Of a stretch of 43,203 bases of DNA, positions 17,066-26,039 are shown piece by piece. Numbering within the stretch: position 1 is the first letter of the stretch; each line of letters begins with the position of its first letter. Both the position numbers and the translations under genes were made by a program. The notes under the pieces were generated by a model. The model saw only the letters and a list, made by a program, of their open reading frames with translations, was not told the origin of the DNA and did no database searches. The stretch lies in NCBI GenBank assembly GCA_027858835.1, contig JAQIBY010000014.1, forward strand, positions 1 to 43,203. Reading direction: 5' to 3'. Source of the DNA: Bacteroidales bacterium (lineage in GTDB: Bacteria; Bacteroidota; Bacteroidia; Bacteroidales; ML635J-15).

Positions 17066-17073
17066 CAAAAGTA
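17066..17073 (-). promoter_or_regulatory. Candidate -7 promoter element for thiL
   Basis: On the minus strand this reads TACTTTTG, matching TAnnTTTG, 20 nt before the thiL ATG. No -33 element is seen at about 19 bp. Confidence 0.4.
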
Positions 17074-17197
17074 AGGAATGTTTGGCAAAGTCTTTGTTTC
17101 AATTGTGATTGATGTCCGGAAAATATTTCTGAAAAATGCTGTGATACGCCTTGTTTCTGTATTTTGAAATAAAAACCCGGAATATGCGTTTTTTTTA

Positions 17198-17205
17198 TAA
17201 ATTTG
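17198..17205 (+). promoter_or_regulatory. Candidate -7 promoter element for the secreted repeat protein and queG
   Basis: TAAATTTG matches TAnnTTTG and lies 16 nt before the ATG at 17222. No -33 TTTG is seen at the preferred spacing. Confidence 0.45.
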
Positions 17206-17221
17206 TTCAAAGCTTAAAACT

Positions 17222-18307
17222 ATGCGATTTATACTGCTCATTATTGCCCTTCTGGGTGTGAATTTCCTGAATGCCCAGCAATTGGCCTTATATAATGACT
17301 ATCTAGATAACGTTCAGATTTTTGATGGCGGGAAATTTCAGGAACTTGAACATCTTCCTTTGACATCCTATCAAATTGGAAATAATGCCATCGGATATGA
17401 AGACAATGCAAGCAGTTTTAAGGTGTACTATAATCATTACTCATTCAAAGTGAGCGAATTTGTTTCAGATTATACCGTAACTGATAATCTTATTGTTTTT
17501 AATTTGAATAATCAGCTTAAAGTGTTTGATAACGGGGATACAAAAACACTTGCAATTCATGCCGGTGAGTATCGTGTAGGAGATGATTTGATTGCGTTTT
17601 ATGACAAACAAAAATTCCTGCTCAATGTCTATTACCAAGGCGAAATAATTCCCTTGGATGATGTTTTGGCATCTGAAGCGGAACCGGAATTTATTGTGGG
17701 AGAAAACACCTTGGTTTATAAAGATGCACAAGGATATTTACACATTTTTTACCGTGGTGAATTGTTTGAATTGTTATATGCTGAGCGTGCTAAAGATTAT
17801 AAAGCGGGTCGTGATATTGTTGCCTTTGTGGAAACTCCCGTTGATAATTTTCAGGCTTTTTACGGCGGAGAATTTATCCAACTTGAAGATTTTGAGCCAA
17901 AATCCTTTAAAATGGGTGATGGATTTGTAGCATATATTGATTCCAACGATTATCTGAAACTTTTTGATGGTACCGAAACTCAAACCATTTCTTTCGATGC
18001 GCCTGAAGAATATGATGTCACAGATGAATTATTGGTTTTTCATGTACAAAATTACTTCAAAGTGCATTGGCGCGGAAAAACTTATACTCTGGAAAGCCAT
18101 ATTCCCGAATCTTATAAAATGGATCAAAATATTCTAGCTTATATTGATGAGCAGGGATACCTGAAAGTATTTGACAGAGGAACGAAACAGACACTAAGTT
18201 ACGAAGCTATTAATGAGTACGATTGTCACGGAAACACCGTTTTTTATAATTATGGAATCAACTCCAATGATATTTATTACGACGGTGAAGTCTATTCCGG
18301 AGATTAA
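17222..18307 (+). CDS. Secreted protein of about ten degenerate beta-rich repeats, function unknown
   Basis: The 361-aa protein has a short signal peptide (MRFILLIIALLGVNFLNAQ). The rest is about ten copies of a degenerate repeat of roughly 34-38 aa. Each copy runs from a Y/F-x-V/M-G/T-D start, through a hydrophobic strand such as NILAYIDEQGYLKVF, to a short aromatic/Gly strand (FDRG, YYQGE, FYGGE) and an acidic turn. The spacing suggests a beta-propeller or beta-solenoid, though I cannot assign a named family. It is probably periplasmic or outer surface. The queG ATG follows its stop by 2 nt, so the two are probably co-transcribed despite unrelated functions. Confidence 0.8.
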   Translation: MRFILLIIALLGVNFLNAQQLALYNDYLDNVQIFDGGKFQELEHLPLTSYQIGNNAIGYEDNASSFKVYYNHYSFKVSEFVSDYTVTDNLIVFNLNNQLKVFDNGDTKTLAIHAGEYRVGDDLIAFYDKQKFLLNVYYQGEIIPLDDVLASEAEPEFIVGENTLVYKDAQGYLHIFYRGELFELLYAERAKDYKAGRDIVAFVETPVDNFQAFYGGEFIQLEDFEPKSFKMGDGFVAYIDSNDYLKLFDGTETQTISFDAPEEYDVTDELLVFHVQNYFKVHWRGKTYTLESHIPESYKMDQNILAYIDEQGYLKVFDRGTKQTLSYEAINEYDCHGNTVFYNYGINSNDIYYDGEVYSGD

Positions 18308-18309
18308 TT

Positions 18310-19227
18310 ATGTCAATTGCTAAAAATACTGCCATTGTAAAATTATTGGCTCATGAAGCCGGCTTCGATTTGATCGGGATTACAATTCCCGAAGTGCCTG
18401 AATCTCATCTAAACAAATATTATTCATGGTTAGATCAAGGTTTTGCCGCCAAAATGGGCTATATGCATAGAAACATTGACTTAAGAACTAATCCTCAAAA
18501 ATTGTTTGAAGGGGTGAAAAGCATTTTGGTTTTGGCTTTGTCTTATTATCCGGAAAAACATCCCGACATACCTTACAATATCTCGAAATATGCATACGGA
18601 CGAGATTATCACAAACTCATAAAGTCGCGCGGAAAAACATTGCAAAAGCAACTGAAAATAAAATTTCCTAATTTGAAATCTAGAGTTTTTGTTGATTCGG
18701 CGCCGGTAATGGAGCGCAGCTTGGCAGTACAATCCGGTTTGGGATGGATTGGGAAAAACAGCTGTTTAATCAATCGGGAAAAAGGATCATTTGTTTTTTT
18801 AGCAAGTCTTTTTCTAAATATTGAGCTTGAACCGGATTCTGCATATGAAAAATCCTACTGCGGAAATTGTACAAAATGCATTGATGCCTGCCCAACAAGC
18901 GCCATCACGGAAGCCGGTGTGGATTCAAGCCGCTGTATTTCTTATCACACGATTGAAACTTCCGAGAAAATCCCTGCTGAAATTCTAAAAAACATGGATA
19001 ATCAATTATTTGGCTGTGATATTTGTCAAGATGTTTGTCCGTGGAATCAAAAATTAACTGCACATACAGAAGCTGACTTTTTACCAGGAAAACATCTCGA
19101 GTTATTGAATGAAGATGCATTGAAAAACATGAGTGAAGAAACATTCCGGGATCATTTTGCTGGTACGCCCTTTCTTCGTACCGGAAAAGCGAAATTATTG
19201 CAAAGCATGGCTCAATTGTCAGACTGA
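18310..19227 (+). CDS. queG: Epoxyqueuosine reductase QueG
   Basis: The 305-aa protein matches QueG, the cobalamin- and iron-sulphur-dependent enzyme that performs the last step of queuosine synthesis in tRNA (epoxyqueuosine to queuosine). The conserved segment DSAPVMERSLAVQSGLGWIG contains the catalytic Asp129. Two [4Fe-4S] motifs are intact: Cys184/187/190 with Cys194 (CGNCTKCIDACP), and Cys236/239/243 (CDICQDVCPW). It lacks the C-terminal HEAT extension found in some homologues. It starts 2 nt after the repeat-protein gene. Queuosine is placed on tRNAs for Asn, Asp, His and Tyr, so there is no link to the tRNA-Gln genes at the left edge. Confidence 0.97.
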   Translation: MSIAKNTAIVKLLAHEAGFDLIGITIPEVPESHLNKYYSWLDQGFAAKMGYMHRNIDLRTNPQKLFEGVKSILVLALSYYPEKHPDIPYNISKYAYGRDYHKLIKSRGKTLQKQLKIKFPNLKSRVFVDSAPVMERSLAVQSGLGWIGKNSCLINREKGSFVFLASLFLNIELEPDSAYEKSYCGNCTKCIDACPTSAITEAGVDSSRCISYHTIETSEKIPAEILKNMDNQLFGCDICQDVCPWNQKLTAHTEADFLPGKHLELLNEDALKNMSEETFRDHFAGTPFLRTGKAKLLQSMAQLSD

Positions 19228-19378
19228 TTTTTCATTTAAAGCAAAAATGATTGAAAATTGGGCTTAGAGAAAGCAAGATAAGATTTAAACCATACATTTA
19301 TTGTAAACGATGATATTGAAACGGGCATTAATAACAGTATTCAGTTGTGGATGTTTGGCCTGATGTATTAAAAACTCC

Positions 19379-20368
19379 TTAAAACGGCTTAAAACCAATA
19401 ATTTCACGAACGGCTTTTAGTGTTTTTCCGGCAGACTCACGGGCTTTTTCAGCGCCAAGATTTGCTACTTTTTTGAGATAATCATCATCTGCTTCAATTG
19501 CTTCAATGCGATCTCTTAAGGGAGCAATTTCCCGATTGATATCATCAGCCAATTGCTTTTTCAAGTCGCCGTAGCGGATGCTGCAATCTGCGTAAGCGGC
19601 TTTAAACTGATCTAGAACCGCTTCATCCGAAACAATTTTCATAATGTCGAACAAATTTTGAACGGGTTCACTAACCGGGGAGTTTTTTTCAGTTGGTCCG
19701 GTGTCAGTTTTAGCTTTCATCACTTTTTTTCTGAGTTGCTTTTCGGTATCTGAAAGATAGAGTCCGTTACCTTCGGATTTTCCCATTTTTCCGCTACCGT
19801 CAAGCCCCGGAATTTTAATTAATTCGCTGCCGAAATTAAAGGGTTGCGGAATGTTAAAAAAATCGGCTTTATACATGTGATTGAAACGCTTTGCAAATTT
19901 TCTGGCCATTTCCAGATTTTGTTCCTGGTCTTTTCCAACAGGGACATGTGTCGCCTGATGAATCAGAATATCAGCAGCCATAAGCACAGGGTAAGTCAAC
20001 AATCCAGCATTAATATTCTCTGGTTGTTTTCTGGCCTTATCTTTAAAAGATGTTGTGCGCTCTAATTCACCAAGATAGGCATTCATATTTAGCAACAAAT
20101 ATAACTCTGCAATTTCCGGAACATCAGATTGGACATAAAGTGTGACTTTTTCAGGATCAAGCCCTGCTGCAAGATACTCAACAAGCACTTGTCGAACACT
20201 TTGATGGAGTTGTTCAGGTTTTGGGTGCGTGGTTAATGAATGATAATCTGCAATAAAAAAGAAACAGTCATGTTCATCTTGTAATTTGACAAAATTCTTT
20301 ACTGCTCCAAGATAATTTCCAAGATGCAATCGTCCTGTTGAGCGTATGCCGCTTAATACTGTTGCCAT
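19379..20368 (-). CDS. trpS: Tryptophan--tRNA ligase
   Basis: The 329-aa protein is a class I aminoacyl-tRNA synthetase of the TrpRS type. The HIGH-like motif is HLGN (residues 15-18) in TGRLHLGNYLGAV, and the KMSKS-like loop is KMGKS (194-198). Other TrpRS hallmarks are FIADYHSLT, MAADILIHQATHVPVGKDQEQ and the C-terminal KAVREIIGF. It charges tRNA-Trp. It is the last gene of a tight minus-strand cluster, starting 4 nt after the S41 protease stop. The 151-nt gap to the convergent queG shows no clear terminator. Confidence 0.98.
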   Translation of the reverse strand: MATVLSGIRSTGRLHLGNYLGAVKNFVKLQDEHDCFFFIADYHSLTTHPKPEQLHQSVRQVLVEYLAAGLDPEKVTLYVQSDVPEIAELYLLLNMNAYLGELERTTSFKDKARKQPENINAGLLTYPVLMAADILIHQATHVPVGKDQEQNLEMARKFAKRFNHMYKADFFNIPQPFNFGSELIKIPGLDGSGKMGKSEGNGLYLSDTEKQLRKKVMKAKTDTGPTEKNSPVSEPVQNLFDIMKIVSDEAVLDQFKAAYADCSIRYGDLKKQLADDINREIAPLRDRIEAIEADDDYLKKVANLGAEKARESAGKTLKAVREIIGFKPF

Positions 20369-20372
20369 AGTT

Positions 20373-22073
20373 TTATTCGTTTAATTCAAGGTCTGTATCA
20401 ATGCTACCGTCAAGGATTCCCTGATATTCTTCCGGATTATTCAAAATCTCCAGCGCTTTTTTAACTTCTTCGTCATCAGCTAATTGATATTGTAATTGAC
20501 CTTTTTGATAATAGTATCTACCAATAATTTTCTGTTCAATAATTTTCTTAATTTCTGTACGGAATAAACCGAGATCTTTTTCTCTATCATGTGCAATTTT
20601 TGCCTCAAGTGCTGCAAATTCATCCTCAGCTACCTTGTAATATTTCTCTTTTTTCGCTGTTTCCATTAATTCCTTAAACGATTCTTCTGAGCTCGTTTCA
20701 TAATCGAAGGATTTTTCATTGATAAAATCAATAAATGTTTGATATTCTTCGTCTGTAAGCTTGAAATCTTTTAATTCAGGAGCTTCCTGATTTTCATGTA
20801 CATATTTTGAAACAAAATCAAAAATCAAATTTTCAATCAATAAGTGTGCGGTAATTCTACTGAGTTTTTCCGTCGGAATTGCAATGTCGGGACGAATGCC
20901 ACCACCATCATATACACTTCGACCATTCTTTGTTTGAAATTCGGAAATCAATGAATCAGGAACTCGTCCTACGCTGCCGTCTTCATTTCGATGTGTGTAA
21001 TCCAGTGCCTGAATGCAACGTCCGCTGGGGATGTAATATTTTGCGGTTGTAACTTTTAGTTTTGCATTATAGCTCAAGTCACGGGTTGTCTGAACTAAAC
21101 CTTTTCCAAACGTACGTTGCCCAATAACCACTCCACGATCCAAATCCTGAATACATCCCGAAACAATTTCCGAGGCAGATGCTGAGCCTCTGTTCACAAG
21201 CACGACAAGTGGAATTTCCGTATCGTAAGGAGTCATTTGTGCTTTGTAGATTTTATTCCATCGTTCTACTTTTCCTTTTGTGCTGACAACGGTTTCATTT
21301 TGCTCAATAAACAGATTGCAAATACGGACAGATTCAATCAGTAATCCACCGGGATTATTTCTTAAATCAATCACCATTGATTCTGCATTTTCAGTTTCTT
21401 TTAATGCTTTTACCGCTTTATTAAATTCTTCAAATGCTTTGTTGGTAAAGCTGCTGAGTCGCACATATCCGGTTTTATCATCCAGCATTCCATAATATGG
21501 TACCGGGCTGATTTGAACTTTTTCACGCTCGAAAGAAAATTGTTTTGAATCCTCGGTAACGGCTCGCGTCACCTTTAGTTTCAATGTTGTTCCGGGTTGT
21601 CCTTTAAGCAATTCACTTACTTGTGATGTGGATAGATCTTTCAAATCTTTCCCATCAATTTCAATAATAATGTCACCTGCTCTTAATCCTGCTTTGTCAG
21701 CCGGAAAACCTTCGTAGGGATTAGTTATCATGATATATTCACCACGTTTACGAATTAATGCTCCAATGCCGCCATATTGTCCGGTTGTCATGAAGGTTAA
21801 ATCTTCAATTTTTGATTCCGGAATGTAAACAGTGTAAGGATCAAGGTCTTTGAGCATTTCGTCAATTCCTTTTTTTATGCTTTCCCCTGCGTCAACGGGA
21901 TCAACGTAATATAAATTAAGCTCTTTAATTAAAGATGAAAAGACATCGAGATGCTTGACGATTTCAAAATCGGGGCTTTTGTGTGATGTGAGTAATAGAC
22001 TTGTCCCAGCGATAAAAAACAGACCCAGAACGCCAATAATAATTCGTTTATATGTCGTTTTTAAATGTTTCAT
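20373..22073 (-). CDS. C-terminal processing peptidase (S41 family)
   Basis: The 566-aa protein has an N-terminal signal anchor (IIIGVLGLFFIAGTSLLL). A PDZ domain covers about residues 85-175 (YGGIGALIRKRGEYIMI, GLRAGDIIIEIDGKDL). An S41 catalytic domain follows with the Ser motif NRGSASASEIVSG and the Lys motif FGKGLVQT of the Ser-Lys dyad. The long C-terminal extension (about 420-566) is charged and helical. These periplasmic proteases process or degrade proteins from their C termini. It sits in the DUF4271-hemD-rnpA-S41-trpS cluster, 7 nt from rnpA and 4 nt from trpS. Confidence 0.95.
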   Translation of the reverse strand: MKHLKTTYKRIIIGVLGLFFIAGTSLLLTSHKSPDFEIVKHLDVFSSLIKELNLYYVDPVDAGESIKKGIDEMLKDLDPYTVYIPESKIEDLTFMTTGQYGGIGALIRKRGEYIMITNPYEGFPADKAGLRAGDIIIEIDGKDLKDLSTSQVSELLKGQPGTTLKLKVTRAVTEDSKQFSFEREKVQISPVPYYGMLDDKTGYVRLSSFTNKAFEEFNKAVKALKETENAESMVIDLRNNPGGLLIESVRICNLFIEQNETVVSTKGKVERWNKIYKAQMTPYDTEIPLVVLVNRGSASASEIVSGCIQDLDRGVVIGQRTFGKGLVQTTRDLSYNAKLKVTTAKYYIPSGRCIQALDYTHRNEDGSVGRVPDSLISEFQTKNGRSVYDGGGIRPDIAIPTEKLSRITAHLLIENLIFDFVSKYVHENQEAPELKDFKLTDEEYQTFIDFINEKSFDYETSSEESFKELMETAKKEKYYKVAEDEFAALEAKIAHDREKDLGLFRTEIKKIIEQKIIGRYYYQKGQLQYQLADDEEVKKALEILNNPEEYQGILDGSIDTDLELNE

Positions 22074-22080
22074 AGAAAGT

Positions 22081-22491
22081 TTATTTCGAGATTATTTCTG
22101 TTAAACGTTGTAAAGTTAGAATTATTTTTGATTTGGTCGGTTGATATTCCAAAGCGTTACGACTTTTACAAATAATGGCAAAATGGATGTTGACATTTGA
22201 CTTGTCAAGTGCGTTAATCAAAATATGCTTGTTTTTTCGGTAGGCTTCCCGTATCATTCGTCGTGATTGCACGCGCTGCCAAGCTTTATGTTGATGTTTT
22301 TTGGGAATGCTGATAAAAATTGCCGGAATGTCACCTTCGGTAAAGCGATAAACAATTGCAAATTCATCCTGAGTGAACCATTTTCCGGTTTTAAACAAGC
22401 TATCAATATCTGATTTTAGATGAAGGCGTTCGTTTTTTGTGAGACGATTTTTACCCAACAAACCGGTATTGGTTAAGCGACCTTCATTCAT
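22081..22491 (-). CDS. rnpA: Ribonuclease P protein component
   Basis: The 136-aa protein is the RnpA subunit that assists the RNase P RNA in trimming the 5' leader of tRNA precursors. The family RNR-type motif appears as WQRVQSRRMIREAYRKNK, and the N-terminal LTKNERLHLKSDIDSLFKTGKW matches the usual substrate-binding region. The N terminus is slightly longer than in enterobacterial RnpA. It lies 6 nt after hemD and 7 nt before the S41 protease, not beside rpmH as in many other phyla. The RNase P RNA gene is not in this window. Confidence 0.93.
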   Translation of the reverse strand: MNEGRLTNTGLLGKNRLTKNERLHLKSDIDSLFKTGKWFTQDEFAIVYRFTEGDIPAIFISIPKKHQHKAWQRVQSRRMIREAYRKNKHILINALDKSNVNIHFAIICKSRNALEYQPTKSKIILTLQRLTEIISK

Positions 22492-22497
22492 GGAGGC

Positions 22498-23253
22498 TTA
22501 TTTCTTTTTGTTAAAAGCTTCAATGTATTGATCTAAAGCCATTGTCATCGAGGGATATTTCGGTTGTGGTGCTTTAATGTCCAAGTTTAAGTCGGCATCT
22601 TTAACCGATTTATGGGTTGAAGGACCAAAGGCTGCAATTCTGGTGCTGTTTTGCTTAAATTCCGGGAAGTTATGAAGCAAAGACTGAATTCCTGACGGAC
22701 TGAAAAACACCAACACATCATAATTGACATTTTCCAAATCGGATAAATCGGCATGGACCGTTTTATATAGAATTGCCGGCGTAAATTTAACCCCTGTTTT
22801 TTCCAGTTTTCCGGGAATATTTTGTTTAGAAACCGAACTCATCGGGACAAGAAAATTTTCCTCATTGTGTTTTTTAATCAAACCTAACAAGTCATCAAAA
22901 CGACCATCCCCGTAAAAGATTTTACGTTTTCTGTAAACAATAAATTTTTGAAGGTAAAACGCCACCGATTCAGACACACAGAAATATTTCCAAGAATCTT
23001 CGACTTTTAGTTTTAAATCCTCACAAATCCGAAAGAAATGGTTAACGGCAGTCCTACTAGTAAAAATCATCGCAGTATGGGCAGTAACATCCACTTTGGA
23101 TTGTCTGAATTCTTTTGATTGAACTCCCTCAACCTCAATAAAAGGTCGAAAATCAATTTGAAGTTTGTGTTTCTCAGCCAAATCAAAATATGGCGATTTT
23201 TCCGATGACGGTTTCGGTTGTGACACCAGAATTCGTTTTATTTTTGAACTCAT
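22498..23253 (-). CDS. hemD: Uroporphyrinogen-III synthase
   Basis: The 251-aa protein fits the divergent HemD family, which cyclises hydroxymethylbilane into uroporphyrinogen III for haem and corrinoids. Visible features are the N-terminal RILVSQPKP strand, AMIFTSRTAVNHFF, and the second-domain segment VLVFFSPSGIQSLL followed by RIAAFGPSTHKSV. Together these form the two alternating Rossmann-like lobes. No other haem genes are nearby. It lies 18 nt after the DUF4271 gene and 6 nt before rnpA, within a co-directional cluster. Confidence 0.93.
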   Translation of the reverse strand: MSSKIKRILVSQPKPSSEKSPYFDLAEKHKLQIDFRPFIEVEGVQSKEFRQSKVDVTAHTAMIFTSRTAVNHFFRICEDLKLKVEDSWKYFCVSESVAFYLQKFIVYRKRKIFYGDGRFDDLLGLIKKHNEENFLVPMSSVSKQNIPGKLEKTGVKFTPAILYKTVHADLSDLENVNYDVLVFFSPSGIQSLLHNFPEFKQNSTRIAAFGPSTHKSVKDADLNLDIKAPQPKYPSMTMALDQYIEAFNKKK

Positions 23254-23271
23254 ACAGACTCCTCGTGTTTT

Positions 23272-23955
23272 TTAGCTTGCCAGATATTTTATCAGCATTC
23301 CGACAGGCAATATTTCGAGGGCACAAAGATATAAAATTATACTGAATAATGAAATGTTGTTTTTTATTGAAATCTGTAATCCTCGAAATAATTTTGCTAA
23401 AAACAACAGGCTGTAAACCCCCAAACCTCCATATATAGCCCAAATCTGATATTCATGCGGCAAATAAAGGATTAAAAACAAAAATGGAATGAGTAGGAGT
23501 CCAAAAAACTTGTTTAGAATCATCCAATAACTCAGGTATTGAAATTGCAAATCAACATGCTTAGTTACCCAGCCTACAAAGTGATACAAAATGATTCTGA
23601 GGTTAAAAAACAGTGGAATGCCAATGAAAAGCACAAGTAATTGCATTGGCTCATTATCAAAATATACATTGAAATCAAAGCGCTGAATAATAAGAAATAA
23701 AATTAACGCAGAATTCACATAAAACACAATATTTAAACTTCCGCTAATGCGAGTGGTCAGGGAGTTTTGTTCTGCGATGAGTTTTGAGGTTGCTGTTTGA
23801 TTAAATACAGAATTAAACAAGCGAGTAAAATATAAAGGTTTTAGATAGTAGCTGTAAATTAGAAATAGCAATCCTAAAACCAAGATAAGTAAGATCCAAT
23901 CCTGATATGAATGATAGAGAATTTCTTCTCCCGGGAAACGCCACGAATCGTTCAT
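23272..23955 (-). CDS. DUF4271 multi-pass membrane protein
   Basis: The 227-aa protein is very hydrophobic, with about six predicted transmembrane helices starting at YQDWILLILVLGLLFLIYSY. It fits DUF4271, a Bacteroidota membrane family without a known function. Placement directly upstream of hemD supports the call. It opens the five-gene minus-strand cluster DUF4271-hemD-rnpA-S41-trpS, whose gaps are 18, 6, 7 and 4 nt. No enzymatic motif is visible. Confidence 0.85.
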   Translation of the reverse strand: MNDSWRFPGEEILYHSYQDWILLILVLGLLFLIYSYYLKPLYFTRLFNSVFNQTATSKLIAEQNSLTTRISGSLNIVFYVNSALILFLIIQRFDFNVYFDNEPMQLLVLFIGIPLFFNLRIILYHFVGWVTKHVDLQFQYLSYWMILNKFFGLLLIPFLFLILYLPHEYQIWAIYGGLGVYSLLFLAKLFRGLQISIKNNISLFSIILYLCALEILPVGMLIKYLAS

Positions 23956-23985
23956 TATTATTTTAAACAGTTAAATACATCACAA

Positions 23986-24020
23986 ATCACAAAAAACAAA
24001 ACTTGTCCGGCGAAGACGGA
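23986..24020 (-). terminator. Weak candidate terminator after the coiled-coil gene
   Basis: On the minus strand a short GC-rich hairpin (TCCG...CGGA around a TTCG-containing loop, 24006-24020) is followed by a T-rich run (TTTTGTTTTTT). It lies 56 nt after the stop of the coiled-coil gene. The stem is only 4 bp, so support is limited. Confidence 0.35.
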
Positions 24021-24075
24021 TAAATTTCAAATTACAATATTCAAAAAAACAGCTCAACTTCCCAGCCTATCAACA

Positions 24076-24960
24076 TTAATCTAACAGAAAATCCGTTAAT
24101 CCAATTATTTTTCCGTTCATGTATAGCTCAACCTGATATTTTCCTTCCAAAACTTCCTGATCAAGATCATAGTAAATCACCACATCTAGAAATTCATTTT
24201 CATATTGTACTGTTCGGCTTTCAGAAAATGCAATTAATTCTTCTTCATAGGTGAAAAGATTGTCAGTGTTTTTAACCAATACATATCCGTCAGGACGAAG
24301 AATCCGAACATAAATTGTACGTTCTCCGGGTTCAGCAATTGAATTTTCCATCAGCGTAAACCGTGTTTGAATTTGCTCTACTCGACGAGCTTTGTCAATT
24401 TCGCGTCCGCGCCGATTAAATGTCAATGCCTGTATATTGGTTGCTTTAACAACCGAAGCCTGCTCAACAGTAAGCTCAAGCTCATCATTTTTATTTACAA
24501 CTTCATCCATTTCATATTTTAGGCGCTCATGACTCTCTCTAACTTCATTGTTTTCAGCAATAAGCTGTGTGTTTAATTGATTTAGGGAGTCAATCTGATA
24601 AACATAGCTTTTCATGATGCCTCGCAGCGTTTCAATTTCTGATTGATATTGGCGAATTTGGGATGCATTGTAAGATTTAACCTGTTGCAATTCCTCAATT
24701 AATACTGCAATTTTCTCTTTTTCTTCGGACAATTTCTCATTCATGCTGTCATTCTCTGTTTGAATGGAATCATAATCGGAATATAGCCGGTTCAAATCCT
24801 CTTCAATCAAATCTTTAGCCGAAATTGTTTCCCCCATTTGTTGCACAACTTCATCATATTGGCGGTTTAAGGTGATGAGTTTATACGCGGCAAACCCAAC
24901 GCCTATTAATAAAATTATAATTAACAAGGTTAATAATCGTGTTACTTTTTCTTTATTCAT
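24076..24960 (-). CDS. Membrane-anchored coiled-coil protein, function unknown
   Basis: The 294-aa protein has one N-terminal transmembrane helix (LLTLLIIILLIGVGFAAYKL, about residues 9-28). A long coiled coil follows at about 30-180, with heptads rich in Glu, Leu, Gln and Asn. The C-terminal domain of about 100 aa is beta-rich (TIYVRILRPDGYVLV, KYQVELYMNGKIIGLTDFLL). This layout is common in Bacteroidota, where it is often given vague names. I cannot assign a function. It likely extends into the periplasm. It is divergent from the MBL-fold gene, and a TACTTTTG element lies 27 nt upstream. Confidence 0.82.
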   Translation of the reverse strand: MNKEKVTRLLTLLIIILLIGVGFAAYKLITLNRQYDEVVQQMGETISAKDLIEEDLNRLYSDYDSIQTENDSMNEKLSEEKEKIAVLIEELQQVKSYNASQIRQYQSEIETLRGIMKSYVYQIDSLNQLNTQLIAENNEVRESHERLKYEMDEVVNKNDELELTVEQASVVKATNIQALTFNRRGREIDKARRVEQIQTRFTLMENSIAEPGERTIYVRILRPDGYVLVKNTDNLFTYEEELIAFSESRTVQYENEFLDVVIYYDLDQEVLEGKYQVELYMNGKIIGLTDFLLD

Positions 24961-24987
24961 AGCAATTTATTTATTACTTCAACACTG

Positions 24988-24995
24988 CAAAAGTA
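24988..24995 (-). promoter_or_regulatory. Candidate -7 promoter element for the coiled-coil gene
   Basis: On the minus strand this reads TACTTTTG, matching TAnnTTTG, 27 nt before the ATG at 24960. The 8-mer is identical to those ahead of thiL and the CarboxypepD_reg gene. Confidence 0.4.
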
Positions 24996-25150
24996 CGATT
25001 TATTGTGCAGATTATTATCAGAAATAAAGCGTTTTCATTTTCCACAATTTTTTCATTTGTCATAAAGCCGATAAAGGGACTTAATGACTTTCTCAACCGA
25101 AACGAAATATTATTTTTGCCAGCCCGTTATATTTATCTTATAAAAAACAT

Positions 25151-25158
25151 TATTTTTG
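25151..25158 (+). promoter_or_regulatory. Candidate -7 promoter element for the MBL-fold hydrolase
   Basis: TATTTTTG matches TAnnTTTG and lies 23 nt before the ATG at 25182. The same 8-mer also occurs at 25111-25118, so either copy could be used. Its position supports the shorter start for the downstream gene. Confidence 0.4.
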
Positions 25159-25181
25159 AAGAATTTGCAAAAGCTTTTATT

Positions 25182-26039
25182 ATGAGTAATCAGATCCGAG
25201 TATTTAGTTTGGAAACCGGAAACTTCAAAGCCGATGGAGGAACAATGTTTGGAGTTGTTCCAAAAGTAATGTGGGAACGGATTTATCCGGCTGATGAAAA
25301 TAATTTTTGCCCATGTGCCTGCCGCTCATTGCTTGTCGTTACTGGAGACAGAACCATTCTGATTGATACCGGAATTGGGGACAAGCTGGATCCTGATTAT
25401 GCAAAGTTCCATTATCTTTTTGGAGATGACAATTTGTTGAAGTCTTTAAAGCAAGTCGGATTTGCCCCGGAAGATATTACCGATGTAATATTAACCCATT
25501 TGCATTTTGATCATTGTGGCGGAACCACAAATTTTGATGCACAAGGCAATTCACAAATTGTATTTTCTAATGCTGATATTTGGGTGAGCAAATCGCAGTG
25601 GAACTGGGCAATGAATCCGAATCGACGGGAAAAAGCTGCATATTTAAAGGAGAATTTAGATCCATTGGCTCGTTCTGCTCGTTTAAAATTGGTTGAAAAT
25701 CCTTTCTTTCTGACACCTGATGTGGAATTGCGATTTTATGACGGACACACAAAAGGGCTAATGTCAGTTTTTATTAACTTGGGAAATCGCCGACTTGTCT
25801 TTGCCGGCGACCTACTTCCGGCGATACCATACATTCGATTATCATTTACAGCGGCTTATGATATTTCCCCCCTAACCAGTATTGAAGAAAAGGAGGTGTT
25901 TTTGAAAGAGTTGCTCGATAATGACGACATATTATTTATGCAACACGATATTAATGCAGAAGCATGCACATTAAAAATGACGCCAAAAGGCATCCGTGAA
26001 AACGAAATTTTGAAAGTCAATGAAATATTTGAGATATAG
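25182..26039 (+). CDS. MBL-fold metallo-hydrolase
   Basis: The 285-aa protein has the metallo-beta-lactamase fold metal motif THLHFDHCGG, with His106, His108, Asp110 and His111 as zinc ligands, plus a distal FDGHTKG-like segment (FYDGHTKGLM) and AGDLLP. The family hydrolyses thioesters, lactones, phosphodiesters and other substrates, so a specific reaction cannot be named. The open frame extends 59 codons further upstream, but that part is atypical and contains the candidate promoter, so I chose the ATG before SNQIRVFSLETG. No signal peptide is seen, so it is cytoplasmic. The next gene overlaps its 3' end by 20 nt. Confidence 0.92.
   Translation: MSNQIRVFSLETGNFKADGGTMFGVVPKVMWERIYPADENNFCPCACRSLLVVTGDRTILIDTGIGDKLDPDYAKFHYLFGDDNLLKSLKQVGFAPEDITDVILTHLHFDHCGGTTNFDAQGNSQIVFSNADIWVSKSQWNWAMNPNRREKAAYLKENLDPLARSARLKLVENPFFLTPDVELRFYDGHTKGLMSVFINLGNRRLVFAGDLLPAIPYIRLSFTAAYDISPLTSIEEKEVFLKELLDNDDILFMQHDINAEACTLKMTPKGIRENEILKVNEIFEI

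Noticed and set aside
19228-19378. A terminator or small gene between queG and trpS
   Set aside because: There is no stable stem with a T run and no convincing short frame.
25005-25181. A 59-codon upstream extension of the MBL-fold protein
   Set aside because: It contains two promoter-like TATTTTTG boxes and non-homologous sequence, so the ATG at 25182 is the better start.
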